From assembly GCA_030425685.1 (NCBI GenBank), contig JAUIAD010000024.1, forward strand, positions 1-61,775: a stretch of DNA of 61,775 nt, written 5' to 3'. Source of the stretch: Gammaproteobacteria bacterium. Lineage in GTDB: Bacteria; Pseudomonadota; Gammaproteobacteria; Coxiellales; Coxiellaceae. Shown here piece after piece: positions 45,383-54,970 of the stretch (position 1 is its first letter; every line of letters starts with the position of its first letter). The notes below the pieces were generated by a model, which was not told where the DNA came from, did no database searches, and saw only the letters and a list, made by a program, of their open reading frames with translations. Both the position numbers and the translations under genes were made by a program.

Positions 45383-48373
45383 ATGAACTTGTTAAGTAGA
45401 GCTAGTATTAGAGGAACAGAAGGACCACACCACGCAAAAAGCACAACGCTTCAGCAAGCATTTGAAGATCAGGCATTAAAAACGCCGAATAATATTGCTT
45501 TAGTCTATCAAGGTACAAGTCTTACTTATCAAGCGCTAAACGAAAAATCAAACCAGCTCGCTCGACTTATTCGGCGTCGATACCAAGCGTTAAATAATTC
45601 CCCCCTCAAACCCGATACTCTCATTGGTTTATGTGTAGAGCGCTCTCACGACATGATTGTCGGACTTCTCGCCATCCTAAAAGCGGGCGGCGCTTATGTT
45701 CCTCTCGACCCGGATTACCCTAAAAATCGCTTGGAGTATATGATGAACGACTCCAACCAAGGATTAGTGATTACACAGAAGAATTGTGTTTTAAAACATC
45801 CCTCATTAATTTCGGACAATGACAAAAATCTATTAATCCTAGACAACACATCAACACTAGATGAACTAGAGTTATGCGATAAACACAACCTATTTCCACA
45901 AAGCACCGAAAGGCATTTATGCTATGTTATTTATACATCGGGATCTACCGGACGACCTAAGGGAGTCATGATTGAACACCGTTCAGTAATTAACTTTTGT
46001 GAAGCACAAAGTGATTTATTTCAAATAAGTCAGCAAGACCGTACCCTTTATTTCGCGCCATTTTCATTTGATGTTTCTACCGCAGAAATATTTTTCAGCC
46101 TGTTAAATGGCAGCAGTCTCTATATTGCAAGTTCGCATCTTAGGAAGAGTCCTGAAAATATTATTGAGTTTATGCTAGAGAATAAAATAAATTTTGCGGC
46201 TTTGCCCCCTGCATTACTATCCGTATTACCACAAATAGACTTACCCGACTTAAAAATACTAATGGTAGGTGGTGAAAAAACACAAAAGCAAGCGATGCAG
46301 TTTTGGTCGCAAGGACGTTTATTGATGAATGCTTACGGACCTACGGAAGGAACCGTAGCGGTATCAATGCATGCATTTCAATATGATGATTTGGAAACAA
46401 ATATTGGCAAATCCATAAGGAACATACAATTTTATATTTTAGATAAAAACCATAAACAATGTCCGGATGGCGAAATTGGAGAGTTATATATAGGTGGCAC
46501 AGGTCTGGCAAGAGGCTATTTACATCATCCAGATCTAACGGCAGATACCTTCATCGCTAATCCATTTGCAGAGGAATTATTGTTACCAACAACAGATAGA
46601 ATTTACCAGACTGGAGACTTAGTAAAAAGATTACCAAATGGTGATCTGCAATATATCGGCAGGAACAACACCCAGATTAAGATTCGTGGATTTCGTGTAG
46701 AACTTGGTGAGATAGAAAATGTATTAGAGAGTTATTCCGACATTACTCAAGCTTGCGTTGTCACTAAAGAAAAATCAACGGGGATTGTTTTGAACGCTTA
46801 CTTTGTTACAGACAAAGACCAAACACAGGCGTTTGTAGATAAATTAAGAAAGTTTATGTCGGAAAATGTACCAAACTATATGATCCCCAATGAGTTTTAC
46901 AAAGTCGATACCATGCCATTGACTCCCAATGGTAAAATTGACAGAAAATCCTTGTTACAATTAGGGCGTCAATTAGACACAGCAAATGACGATAAATCAG
47001 TATATACAGAACTACAAAAAGAACTCATTAAAATATGGCGTGACAACTTGGATCTTGATCAGGTTGGAATCGATGATAACTACTTTATGCTGGGTGGGAA
47101 CTCCTTGTCAGTAATCGCTATGCTTGGTGCTGTAAATGCAGTCTTTGGAACTCATATTTCTGTTTCTTCCTTTTTACAACAGCTAACAATTAGATCACTA
47201 GCAACATGTATAAGCAGAGGCTCATTAAATCCTGCCGCTTATAAAAACAAAGTACTTTCTTTAATAACCCAAGATAGCTTGCCACCGAATGTAAAAAAAT
47301 ATAACGTAAAAGATAATCCATATATAAATCAGCCAAGAAAAATACTCGTCACAGGAACAACAGGATTTTTAGGTAGCTATTTAGTGGATGCCTTATGCCA
47401 AAAAAACACAGCCACAATATATTGTTTGGTAAGAGCTTCAAACAGAGAAAAAGCTATTCAAAAACAGAATGAAGCGTTTAAGAAAAATGGATTAAAGCAT
47501 TTAATTAACCATTCAAAAATTAAAATTATCATCGGTGATTTAGAAAAGCCTCAGCTAGGCGCAAGTGATGAAATCTATAGAATGTTAATAACAGAAATTG
47601 ACACAATATATCATAATGGCGCCTTTGTTCACCATATTTATGGATACGAGAGATTAAGGAAAGCAAATGTCCTATCGACAAAAACACTCATTGAATTAGC
47701 GCTTAGCTACAAAAGAAAAGCCCTTCACTTTATATCAACCATCAGTGTCTCTGGATTTAATATTGATACTATTGAATCTTATAGCGGATATGTTGTATCT
47801 AAGTGGGTTTCAGAGCAGCTGTTAAGAAACTCTGAGCAACGCGGCTTGGTCTACACCATACAACGACCAGGCAATATAACCGGCCACTCGAAAACCGGAT
47901 TCTGCCAGCCTGAAAAGAATCATATATTATTAAAGGTTAAAGGCAGTGTGCAAATCAAACAATCGCTTTTTACTACAGATGAAGTCATCGATATGATGCC
48001 AGTTGATATTCTTTCTAATTATATAGCATCCTGTTCTTTAGGTGAAAATGACAGTATTAACGCAGTGGAAAAAAACACCTTCAATCTATGCAATCCATGC
48101 AAAGTAAATGCTAAAAAATATATGGATACTATTGCAAGAAAGGGTTATCAATTTAAATGGACGAAAAATGCCTCCGAGCGGTTAACACTATTAAATAGCA
48201 TCGATGTAGATAACTCTTTTTATTCTTTAAAATCACTTTATGAGAGCTCATCATTACAATTAACAGATAGTTTGCTTAAAGCACCCTCCAGCCTTCCAAA
48301 TGAACCAGGGTGCTATGAGAAAATGATTGCTCTACAGGTTGATTATTTACTGAGTATAAACTTTTTAAATTAG
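45383..48373 (+). CDS. Single-module NRPS: adenylation, carrier, terminal reductase
   Basis: The 996-aa protein has no condensation domain. Adenylation motifs are intact: YVIYTSGSTGRPKGVMIEH, FDVSTAEIF, NAYGPTEGTVAVS, YQTGDLVKRLPNGD and the Lys motif PNGKIDRKSL. The Asp in FDVSTAE occupies the position that binds the amino group of alpha-amino acids; the rest of the pocket gives no substrate I can name. The carrier serine is S574 in LGGNSLSVI. The C-terminal domain is an NAD(P)-dependent thioester reductase: VTGTTGFLGSYLV (about 655-667) and the Tyr-x-x-x-Lys motif in GYVVSKWVSEQ. Release as an aldehyde, or alcohol after two reductions, is expected. It heads the rightward unit. Confidence 0.92.
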   Translation: MNLLSRASIRGTEGPHHAKSTTLQQAFEDQALKTPNNIALVYQGTSLTYQALNEKSNQLARLIRRRYQALNNSPLKPDTLIGLCVERSHDMIVGLLAILKAGGAYVPLDPDYPKNRLEYMMNDSNQGLVITQKNCVLKHPSLISDNDKNLLILDNTSTLDELELCDKHNLFPQSTERHLCYVIYTSGSTGRPKGVMIEHRSVINFCEAQSDLFQISQQDRTLYFAPFSFDVSTAEIFFSLLNGSSLYIASSHLRKSPENIIEFMLENKINFAALPPALLSVLPQIDLPDLKILMVGGEKTQKQAMQFWSQGRLLMNAYGPTEGTVAVSMHAFQYDDLETNIGKSIRNIQFYILDKNHKQCPDGEIGELYIGGTGLARGYLHHPDLTADTFIANPFAEELLLPTTDRIYQTGDLVKRLPNGDLQYIGRNNTQIKIRGFRVELGEIENVLESYSDITQACVVTKEKSTGIVLNAYFVTDKDQTQAFVDKLRKFMSENVPNYMIPNEFYKVDTMPLTPNGKIDRKSLLQLGRQLDTANDDKSVYTELQKELIKIWRDNLDLDQVGIDDNYFMLGGNSLSVIAMLGAVNAVFGTHISVSSFLQQLTIRSLATCISRGSLNPAAYKNKVLSLITQDSLPPNVKKYNVKDNPYINQPRKILVTGTTGFLGSYLVDALCQKNTATIYCLVRASNREKAIQKQNEAFKKNGLKHLINHSKIKIIIGDLEKPQLGASDEIYRMLITEIDTIYHNGAFVHHIYGYERLRKANVLSTKTLIELALSYKRKALHFISTISVSGFNIDTIESYSGYVVSKWVSEQLLRNSEQRGLVYTIQRPGNITGHSKTGFCQPEKNHILLKVKGSVQIKQSLFTTDEVIDMMPVDILSNYIASCSLGENDSINAVEKNTFNLCNPCKVNAKKYMDTIARKGYQFKWTKNASERLTLLNSIDVDNSFYSLKSLYESSSLQLTDSLLKAPSSLPNEPGCYEKMIALQVDYLLSINFLN

Positions 48374-48643
48374 TCACCTGAGTAAATCGCTATTTAACAT
48401 CAATCATTGCGACAAGCCTTTTTACAACTACTCACGCACACAATTTATTTACTGAATTTTCCTACTTTTAAGTAAAGAAAAAGGTTCAACACGGCAAAGC
48501 ACCTATCGCTATCTAACAATACACGGCAGACACCTAGACAATTTTCAGAAATTCATAGATAATAATCCGACGCATGAGGTTGTGCTCAAAACTAAGGTAA
48601 GGATGTCACAAACATTAACAAACCCTTAAAATAGAGCGCTTAT
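48374..48643. other. Gap with half a hairpin element
   Basis: No gene is seen. AAAAAGGTTCAACACGGCAAA near 48479-48499 resembles one arm of the GCACGGC element followed by a GGCAAAGCACC unit. The second ATP-grasp gene is thus separated from the NRPS gene by 270 bp and may have its own promoter. Confidence 0.45.
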
Positions 48644-49768
48644 ATGAATTACATTATCATCCCTACCGAGTCTGATTACACCTCCCCTATCCTAACGTCA
48701 ACTGGCTGTTCCGGATCAGCAGTCATCACAGATCAACAGCTAAACAGCATGAAAAAAGACACCATCAATGCAGATAGCTCTATCTACATAAGCTCAGACA
48801 CACTATTTAGCTCCATTCAATCAAATTTTACTGACAACGTTTGCAAACAAATTAATTTAATGCGTGACAAATTTTCTTTTCGACAACAGCTTCAACACAT
48901 TCACCCAGAATTTTTTTTTAAAAAAATAAAACTAAATGAGTTACCTGAATTAAAACTACCCTTCTCACGCAGCGAGCAGTATATTATAAAACCCTGCACA
49001 GGTTTTATGGCGCTTGGCAGCTGTAGTATCGATAAAGAAACAAATTTAAAAGACCTTGCTATTAAGTTAGAAAAAGATGTTGAGTATCTCAACAGCACCT
49101 ATCCTGGAATATACCAAGATCAATGGTTGATCGAAGAAAAAATTAAAAGCAATACTGAAATTGCAGTTGATATGTATTTTAACAATAGCGGCATGCCTAA
49201 AATAATTAACATTTACCATCATCCAAAAGCTAAAAATGAGCAATATGCGCAAATGCTATATTACACGTCAAGCAGTATTGTCAAGAAATATAAAACAAAA
49301 CTGATTGACTATTTCAATCTATTCAATATGCGCGCAAAAATAAAAAATCTTCCCATCCATGCGGAATTCTTTTTACAAGATGATGACTCTTTAATACCTA
49401 TCGAATTTAATGCCGCCCGCTTTGGCGGCATGGGACTTGCAGATCTTTCACTTCATGCCTATGGACATAACCCATACACAACTTTCCTTAATAAGTATTC
49501 AATAAACTGGGAACGGATTATTGAAAATGATCGCGCATACTATTTATGGCTCTTAGCTTATAATGGATCACAACAGAACGATGGCCAACTACCTGACAGA
49601 GGGCGGCTATCCCAATACATCCAAAATCATGCTGATATCTTAGACCACAAAACACTTGATCATAACAAACTTCCAGCATTTTCAATTTACTACTTAAGAG
49701 CATACGATGAGACTTCTATTAAAAAGCTGCTCGAAATTGAATTTAATAATTTTTATAAGAAAAAATAA
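48644..49768 (+). CDS. ATP-grasp family protein
   Basis: The 374-aa product shows ATP-grasp motifs: EQYIIKPCTGFMALGSCSI for ATP binding, DQWLIEEKIKSNTEIAVDMY, and SLIPIEFNAARFGGMGLADL with the metal ligands. It differs in sequence from the ATP-grasp of the leftward unit, so two separate ligation steps, or a ligation and a phosphorylation, are possible. The C-terminal 100 residues are a helical extension with an aromatic pattern. It sits between the NRPS and the exporter and is 46 bp from the latter's start. Confidence 0.75.
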   Translation: MNYIIIPTESDYTSPILTSTGCSGSAVITDQQLNSMKKDTINADSSIYISSDTLFSSIQSNFTDNVCKQINLMRDKFSFRQQLQHIHPEFFFKKIKLNELPELKLPFSRSEQYIIKPCTGFMALGSCSIDKETNLKDLAIKLEKDVEYLNSTYPGIYQDQWLIEEKIKSNTEIAVDMYFNNSGMPKIINIYHHPKAKNEQYAQMLYYTSSSIVKKYKTKLIDYFNLFNMRAKIKNLPIHAEFFLQDDDSLIPIEFNAARFGGMGLADLSLHAYGHNPYTTFLNKYSINWERIIENDRAYYLWLLAYNGSQQNDGQLPDRGRLSQYIQNHADILDHKTLDHNKLPAFSIYYLRAYDETSIKKLLEIEFNNFYKKK

Positions 49769-49814
49769 AGAACTGTATTAAAGCGTAAAATAACCCTATT
49801 GCAGGATGAAAATA

Positions 49815-51185
49815 ATGCATAGCACTGAGATCAAGCACATAAGCGAGATAAACAAATCTAACCAATCTCTATATTTTAAAACAGGCCTCACACTGCTATT
49901 ATTTTTATTTCTAGTTCTAAAGTATGTTTTACAGCTTTTCCCAGGCATTTCATCACAAACGCTGTTACATTTTTCTGGTGGATCTGCTACTAAACTCGGT
50001 CTTTTGGGCGCTGCTTATTTATATAGTTATTTGGCCTTTCAAATTCCTGCTGGTTTTTTCGTTGATCATTACGATTTATTAAAAACCATTCTGCTAGCCC
50101 TCTTTATTTGCTTTATGGGAGGAATTTTATTTATTATCACCCATGACTTTTATATCTTATTTTTAGGTAGAGTCATGATGGGAATAGGAGCATCCTTTGC
50201 CACAGTTGCCTATATGAAAGCTGCTGCAACATTCTTCAGCGAACGTTGGTTTACACGCTTATCAGGTATTTTTGGTGCTGCATGCATGGGTGGTGCCGGT
50301 AGCACCGTATTATTACTTGGCACGATCAATACCCACTTTGGCTATGAAGCCCTTATCACTTCAATTCTAATTTTTTCTACATTAATGGTCATCGGCGGTC
50401 TTACCCTTTATTTTTACCAAAAGATAACAATGCAACAAAACAATCTAGTTAATGCAACACGTAAAAAAAGAACGCTAGCATTGCAAGTTAAATTAGCTAT
50501 CAACAAACAAAGCATAAAAAATAATCTCCTGCTATTACTCTACGGAGGGCTTTCATTTTCACCAATGGTGATATTTGGCGGTTTGTGGGGCACACATTAC
50601 TTCACAAAAATTCAACACCTAACCACTGAACAAGCACACATCACAGTTAGCTGCTTGTTTTATGGCTTTGCTGTTGGTGGCCCGATACTTACCTATGCCT
50701 TTTCAAAAGCACGGCAACAAAAGCACATGATGATTACTGGCGTTATAATCTGCGCTATTTTATTTTCTATAATGCTCTTTTCAAAGCCCGGCACTCTGGG
50801 CGTCATCATGTTAATGACGCTGATGTCTTTGATTGGTTTTTTTAATAGTGCGTTCTTATTTTCTTTTACAATAGCAAGACACGTAAACAACATTGCAAGT
50901 GTTGGCTTAGTCATCGCTATTATCAATATGGGTGACCCACTATTTGGAGGCATTGGCGAGCCGCTAATGGGGCATGCTTTTGATCATTACGGCGGAGCAA
51001 ATTTTTCTGTATTAGCTTACCATATAGCATTTTCACTCTTACTGCTTTATTGGGTAAGCTCTGCTTTGATAGCCTACTTCATTAAGCTGCCTAATAAAAC
51101 CCAATTTGATTCACAAAAGGCTCCAATACTATCGAAAAAGAAAAAAGTAACGGCACGGCATACGGATACTAATCTTTCTTCCTGA
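49815..51185 (+). CDS. MFS exporter of the biosynthetic cluster
   Basis: ATG 49815 follows AGGA by eight bases; the ATG at 49806 overlaps that signal and is less likely. The protein has twelve hydrophobic segments, FQIPAGFFVDHYDLLKTILL as the MFS loop 2-3 motif, and GRVMMGIGASFATVAYM further on. It probably exports the product of the cluster, by position. The last residues (KKKKVTARHTDTNLSS) are encoded by one arm of the GCACGGC element, so the repeat has supplied the C-terminus. Its end overlaps the convergent regulator fragment by 17 bp. Confidence 0.82.
   Translation: MHSTEIKHISEINKSNQSLYFKTGLTLLLFLFLVLKYVLQLFPGISSQTLLHFSGGSATKLGLLGAAYLYSYLAFQIPAGFFVDHYDLLKTILLALFICFMGGILFIITHDFYILFLGRVMMGIGASFATVAYMKAAATFFSERWFTRLSGIFGAACMGGAGSTVLLLGTINTHFGYEALITSILIFSTLMVIGGLTLYFYQKITMQQNNLVNATRKKRTLALQVKLAINKQSIKNNLLLLLYGGLSFSPMVIFGGLWGTHYFTKIQHLTTEQAHITVSCLFYGFAVGGPILTYAFSKARQQKHMMITGVIICAILFSIMLFSKPGTLGVIMLMTLMSLIGFFNSAFLFSFTIARHVNNIASVGLVIAIINMGDPLFGGIGEPLMGHAFDHYGGANFSVLAYHIAFSLLLLYWVSSALIAYFIKLPNKTQFDSQKAPILSKKKKVTARHTDTNLSS
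51141..51164 (+). repeat. Arm of the GCACGGC element inside the MFS gene
   Basis: AAAAAAGTAACGGCACGGCATA corresponds to the right arm of the hairpin element at 31192-31208 with two changes. It codes for the residues KKVTARHT of the exporter's C-terminus. Confidence 0.55.
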
Positions 51186-51444
51186 CAACCTCCACATCAA
51201 AAAGATAACCCTCGCCGTAAACTGATTTAATAAACTCTGGGTTCTTAGCATCAGTTTCAATTTTTTTACGTAAATAGCAAATAAAACGATCGATGCTACG
51301 ATCAAAGATTTCATCACTAGCGTCTATATAATCAAGTAATTTTCGCCGTGACATCACTTTCTGCGGGTGTTCAGCTAACACTCGCAATACTTTAAATTCA
51401 AAAGGAGCAATAGGAATATTTTCACCCTGGGTTGTTTTTAACAA
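51169..51444 (-). pseudogene. Truncated OmpR-type regulator (DNA-binding domain only)
   Basis: The 91 codons encode a winged helix: PFEFKVLRVLAEHPQKVMSR, DRSIDRFICYLRKKIETD and YGEGYLFDVEV. No receiver domain precedes it and the only possible start is a TTG without a ribosome binding site; the frame is open a little further upstream (to about 51492) but contains no ATG. It is a paralogue of the regulator at 27375 with the 5' part lost. Its partner kinase fragment starts head-to-head on the other strand. Confidence 0.6.
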
Positions 51445-51490
51445 CTGCTTTGATTTCTTGTTATTTTTAATTATTATTTTCTGTTTTCCA

Positions 51491-52549
51491 ATGCTAAGAA
51501 GCTCTTACCTTGCTATGATCGCATTAGGCTATATATTATTAATTACAACTGACACGTTCAAATTCAAACTCTACTTTTCCTCTCCTTATATTTATATCAA
51601 TAACTACGTTCATTTCTTTATGGCATTGGGAAATTTATTATTGCTCTACGCTGTTTACTATATTTATAAACATAGACAACAAAGCACTGAAAAATGGCTT
51701 TATGCCATAGACAGTACGCGTGCACAGGTACTGTATTGGGGAAATAGCGTTGCTGCAATTTTATTCCTATTGATCGGTCTACATGCCGTTATGATTGAGC
51801 ATAGCCTCGATTTTGCTGGCGTCGTTTTTCGCATCAATATTCGTGTATTAATTCCCTTTATCGGCTTGCTCTCTTTTCTCACGATGCTATTTACACGTAT
51901 GTTTGTGCATGACTTTAACAGCATTAAAACAATAAGCAGAGAACCCCCCAGAGAACAAGAGCACATCGCCAATAAGAAGCATATACATTTCTGGGAACTA
52001 CGCCAGTTTACCACATTTCTACGACAAAAAATTAATATTATTTTTCAAAAAAATAGCATACAAAAAAAATTATTTACTAAATCAGGACAAGCAGCGCACG
52101 ATCTTCGCACACCGCTTACGATTCTCTCAATGCTTTCGATTAAAGCTAGAAATGTACTGTCGACAAACCAATGGCACACCTACAATAACGCCATCATTAA
52201 AATCAAAAGCGCTACCGATGAATTACTTAAGTTACAAAGTCTAGACAGACAATACAAGAAAACACCTATCACTCAGCAAACCCACTATAAATATATCGCT
52301 CTTTTAATCATGGATTTTCTAGAATCACAAGCCGTTGAACATCCGGACTATAAAATTTCGCTAAATGATACTATAAACAAGCATGATTGGTTTATCTTAA
52401 TCAACATTTATATTGAGGCATATCATATGCATAAAAACGCTATATTAACCACGAATCATTACTACCATCCAGAAATCCAATCGCAATGCATAAAGAAATC
52501 AGTAACTCTATTACCAAAGCCACTGATTTCACGAGTTATAGTTTCTTAA
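51491..52549 (+). pseudogene. Truncated histidine kinase lacking the ATPase domain
   Basis: The frame can start at ATG 51491; it stays open upstream. Membrane segments fill the first part. The segment LYAIDSTRAQVLYWGNSVAA aligns with the corresponding part of the kinase at 25183. The phosphoacceptor His is in AAHDLRTPLTILSML. After the dimerisation helices the protein loses similarity just where the ATPase domain would begin, and no N, G1 or G2 boxes are present. Without them it cannot autophosphorylate. It is either a decayed kinase or, less likely, a regulatory decoy. Confidence 0.6.
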
Positions 52550-52643
52550 ACGCTTACAAAGACATAATTTGGCAGATCTTGTTATACTGTATAGATTACA
52601 AAAAAAACACTCGACTTTCTATAATTGAAATAACTAATATACG

Positions 52644-54560
52644 TTAGGACCAATATATACCATCATCGTCATTAGCAAGACCATCAACAATGGTAACTAG
52701 AATCTCGCTGCTATTATTAGTATCTACCACATCTCCAACAGACTTTTCTGGCCCGATATTAATAAAGGAACCGAAGAACTGCTCAGCAAATTCTTCACTC
52801 GTTGCCTGACCTTCTAAATCAAGACCAAGAATATCAAAGTCAAGAATGCTTCCAATATTGCTGTTAACATTGAGGTTAACGTTGCCTATACCACTATTTA
52901 TTACATAGGCATTTATTGATAAATTAAAATTGTCAAATTCGAAGGGCGTATTAATTGACTGGTAGTCAATCAGTTGATTGATGGTGATTTCACTTCCTAT
53001 ATTTTTATATAAATTTACATTGATATCTCTACTGCTATCATTTGCTATGTACGCATTCAGATGTAGTTCATTGTCAGTTTCAAAGCTTACCAGATACCCC
53101 TGAATATCTTCATATATAAAGGGATAGCCAAATTCCAAATTAGAAACATAGAGGTTATGCCCAGATTGAGGCGAAGTATTAATATCAATAACCTGCTGCA
53201 AATCAAGGTCTACAGACATATGAAATTGTGAGTTAATATTATTGTTAATATTTATATTAACTTCGCCATCCTGATTATTAATAGCAGAAGCATTAATAAA
53301 ATCTATAAACTCATCATATTCACCATCATCAGTAATTTGCTCTGCCGATAAAGTTGAGCTGGTATCTGAGTTAATACTTATAAAAACGTCACTGTTGATA
53401 TTAGAGTTAATATTGACATTAACGGCTCCATTATTATTGTTAATGACATAGGCGTTAATTCCAGACCCATCTGCAGGCAACACATTACTAACAATATAGT
53501 TGCTAAACACCTCATTAGAATTACTCATGATATCATCACTAGCATTTGATTCATTTGTATCGGCTGTGTTTACATTCGTATTATCAACGTCAATATCGAT
53601 TATACTATTTTTATTACTGTTTATATTAACGTTTACAACACCGTCTTCCTGATTAATAACATTGGTAGTCACAAAGTTACTTAGAGCAATCAAATTAGTC
53701 AATTCATCTACTGTATCAGCCTCTGGGGGAAGGAAGTTCACGATAGTTATATTACCCCCATCATCAATATTTATTGCACTATTCAAGTTATAATTTATAT
53801 TAGTGTTGACTTCACCAGCACCATTATTAATAGTTGTTTTATCTCCACTCTCAATAAAATCCCGCTCTTCGTTTTCAAAAAAAGAAGCTACCCACAGATT
53901 GCCAATTATATAGTTTGTGGTGATTTGTTCAGCCGCAACACCTGCAGTTCCATCATCACTTCTTATCGACAGAATCCCATCACCAGAGCCAGGCAATGTT
54001 ATCCCTCCTGGTTCTGCACCTAATGGCAGGAGAGGCGTATCATTATTGAGAGAAGTTGGTTCGAATGTAAAGCCATTGCCATCATTGTTTTCTAGCGTTG
54101 TCCCTCCAGGCTGTAAGCCTAACTGCTGGGAAGGCGCATCATCAAGGAGCGATACTGACTCAAATGAAAAACCATTGCCATCACGACCTTCTACAGCTTG
54201 AGAGGCAGCGTTGGAGTTATTACCAGCAACTGACGTCCCATTTTCATCTATACTCCCGCCAGCTACAGGCGCAGAGCGACTCTCCTCTGAGTCTGCCATG
54301 TTATTCGATTCATTCGATAAGCTATCTAAGCTAAGGGTAGCCTGACTGTTATCATTATCAGCATAAAACTCGTCAACGCTAGGATCAAAATTTACTGGTT
54401 TCTCAAAAGCAATACTTTTATTCAAACCTTCGCGGCCGGTAGATAGAGCATCAAATAAGTAAGATGAAGCTAAAACCTTTTGCGAAAGTGATCCCAGAGC
54501 CAAAGCCACCGCTACCCCATTATAGAGCATCATCCGATTATAACTTTTAGCTCTTTTCAT
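52644..54560 (-). CDS. Secreted Asn-rich repeat protein
   Basis: The ATG at 54560 is preferred to the TTG at 54572. A signal peptide is likely (about 1-33; MLYNGVAVALALGSLSQKVL). Residues about 45-230 are acidic and Asn/Ser/Asp-rich. Six repeats follow, each of the form AYVIN, a few residues, G-x-VNVNINSNINS, then an Ile/Asp stretch. Examples are AYVINNNNGAVNVNINSNIN, ASAINNQDGEVNININNNIN and AYVINSGIGNVNLNVNSNIG. The alternating Asn/Ile/Val pattern is typical of beta-solenoid or beta-helix surface proteins. There is no obvious autotransporter domain at the C-terminus. I do not recognise the family. Confidence 0.7.
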   Translation of the reverse strand: MKRAKSYNRMMLYNGVAVALALGSLSQKVLASSYLFDALSTGREGLNKSIAFEKPVNFDPSVDEFYADNDNSQATLSLDSLSNESNNMADSEESRSAPVAGGSIDENGTSVAGNNSNAASQAVEGRDGNGFSFESVSLLDDAPSQQLGLQPGGTTLENNDGNGFTFEPTSLNNDTPLLPLGAEPGGITLPGSGDGILSIRSDDGTAGVAAEQITTNYIIGNLWVASFFENEERDFIESGDKTTINNGAGEVNTNINYNLNSAINIDDGGNITIVNFLPPEADTVDELTNLIALSNFVTTNVINQEDGVVNVNINSNKNSIIDIDVDNTNVNTADTNESNASDDIMSNSNEVFSNYIVSNVLPADGSGINAYVINNNNGAVNVNINSNINSDVFISINSDTSSTLSAEQITDDGEYDEFIDFINASAINNQDGEVNININNNINSQFHMSVDLDLQQVIDINTSPQSGHNLYVSNLEFGYPFIYEDIQGYLVSFETDNELHLNAYIANDSSRDINVNLYKNIGSEITINQLIDYQSINTPFEFDNFNLSINAYVINSGIGNVNLNVNSNIGSILDFDILGLDLEGQATSEEFAEQFFGSFINIGPEKSVGDVVDTNNSSEILVTIVDGLANDDDGIYWS

Positions 54561-54688
54561 GTTATAAACCAATGTGTTAAGCGATCTCCCCTATTAAAAA
54601 TATAGCCTATTCTCAAAATTGCCGCGACAACCAACTTGGGCACTTGAAATCGATCGATCAGTCATTATTTAGCTATCAAGTTTTTGAG

Positions 54689-54787
54689 AAAGTCAAAAGT
54701 AACAGCACGGCAAAGCATCCCGGCAAAGTATCTCCGGCAAAGCATCTCGGCAAAGCATCTCGGCAAAGCATCTACGGCAAAGCATCT
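54689..54787 (+). repeat. GCACGGC element with six tandem CGGCAAAGCATCT units
   Basis: After the arm-like AGTCAAAAGTAACAGCACGG, units of 13-14 bp start at 54708, 54721, 54735, 54748, 54761 and 54775. This is the longest run of the direct-repeat tail seen in the window. It abuts a transposase fragment. Confidence 0.8.
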
Positions 54788-54932
54788 AAGCCAAAGGCGG
54801 GCGGAATCGGTTCGTCATGGTTAACCTTTTTTTTGGATGCAAAAGATAGTTTGTGGTCGGTAGATCTGTTTATGTGTGAGTCAATCCACCTTAAGACTCA
54901 TTGGGTTATGCTGGTGATGGATTTGAACAACT
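54788..54932 (+). pseudogene. IS481-like transposase fragment
   Basis: The reading frame KPKAGGIGSSWLTFFLDAKD then SLWSVDLFMCESIHLKTHWV is clearly the middle of the transposase encoded at 59451, on the opposite strand. Only about 48 residues remain, including the first catalytic Asp. It joins the repeat units without a gap. Confidence 0.8.
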
Positions 54933-54970
54933 CCATATTAACTAATTTCTTACGATATGCGAATTTATTG

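Noticed and set aside
54689-54787. CRISPR-like array
   Set aside because: Units are 13-14 bp and directly abutting, without spacers, and belong to the hairpin repeat family.
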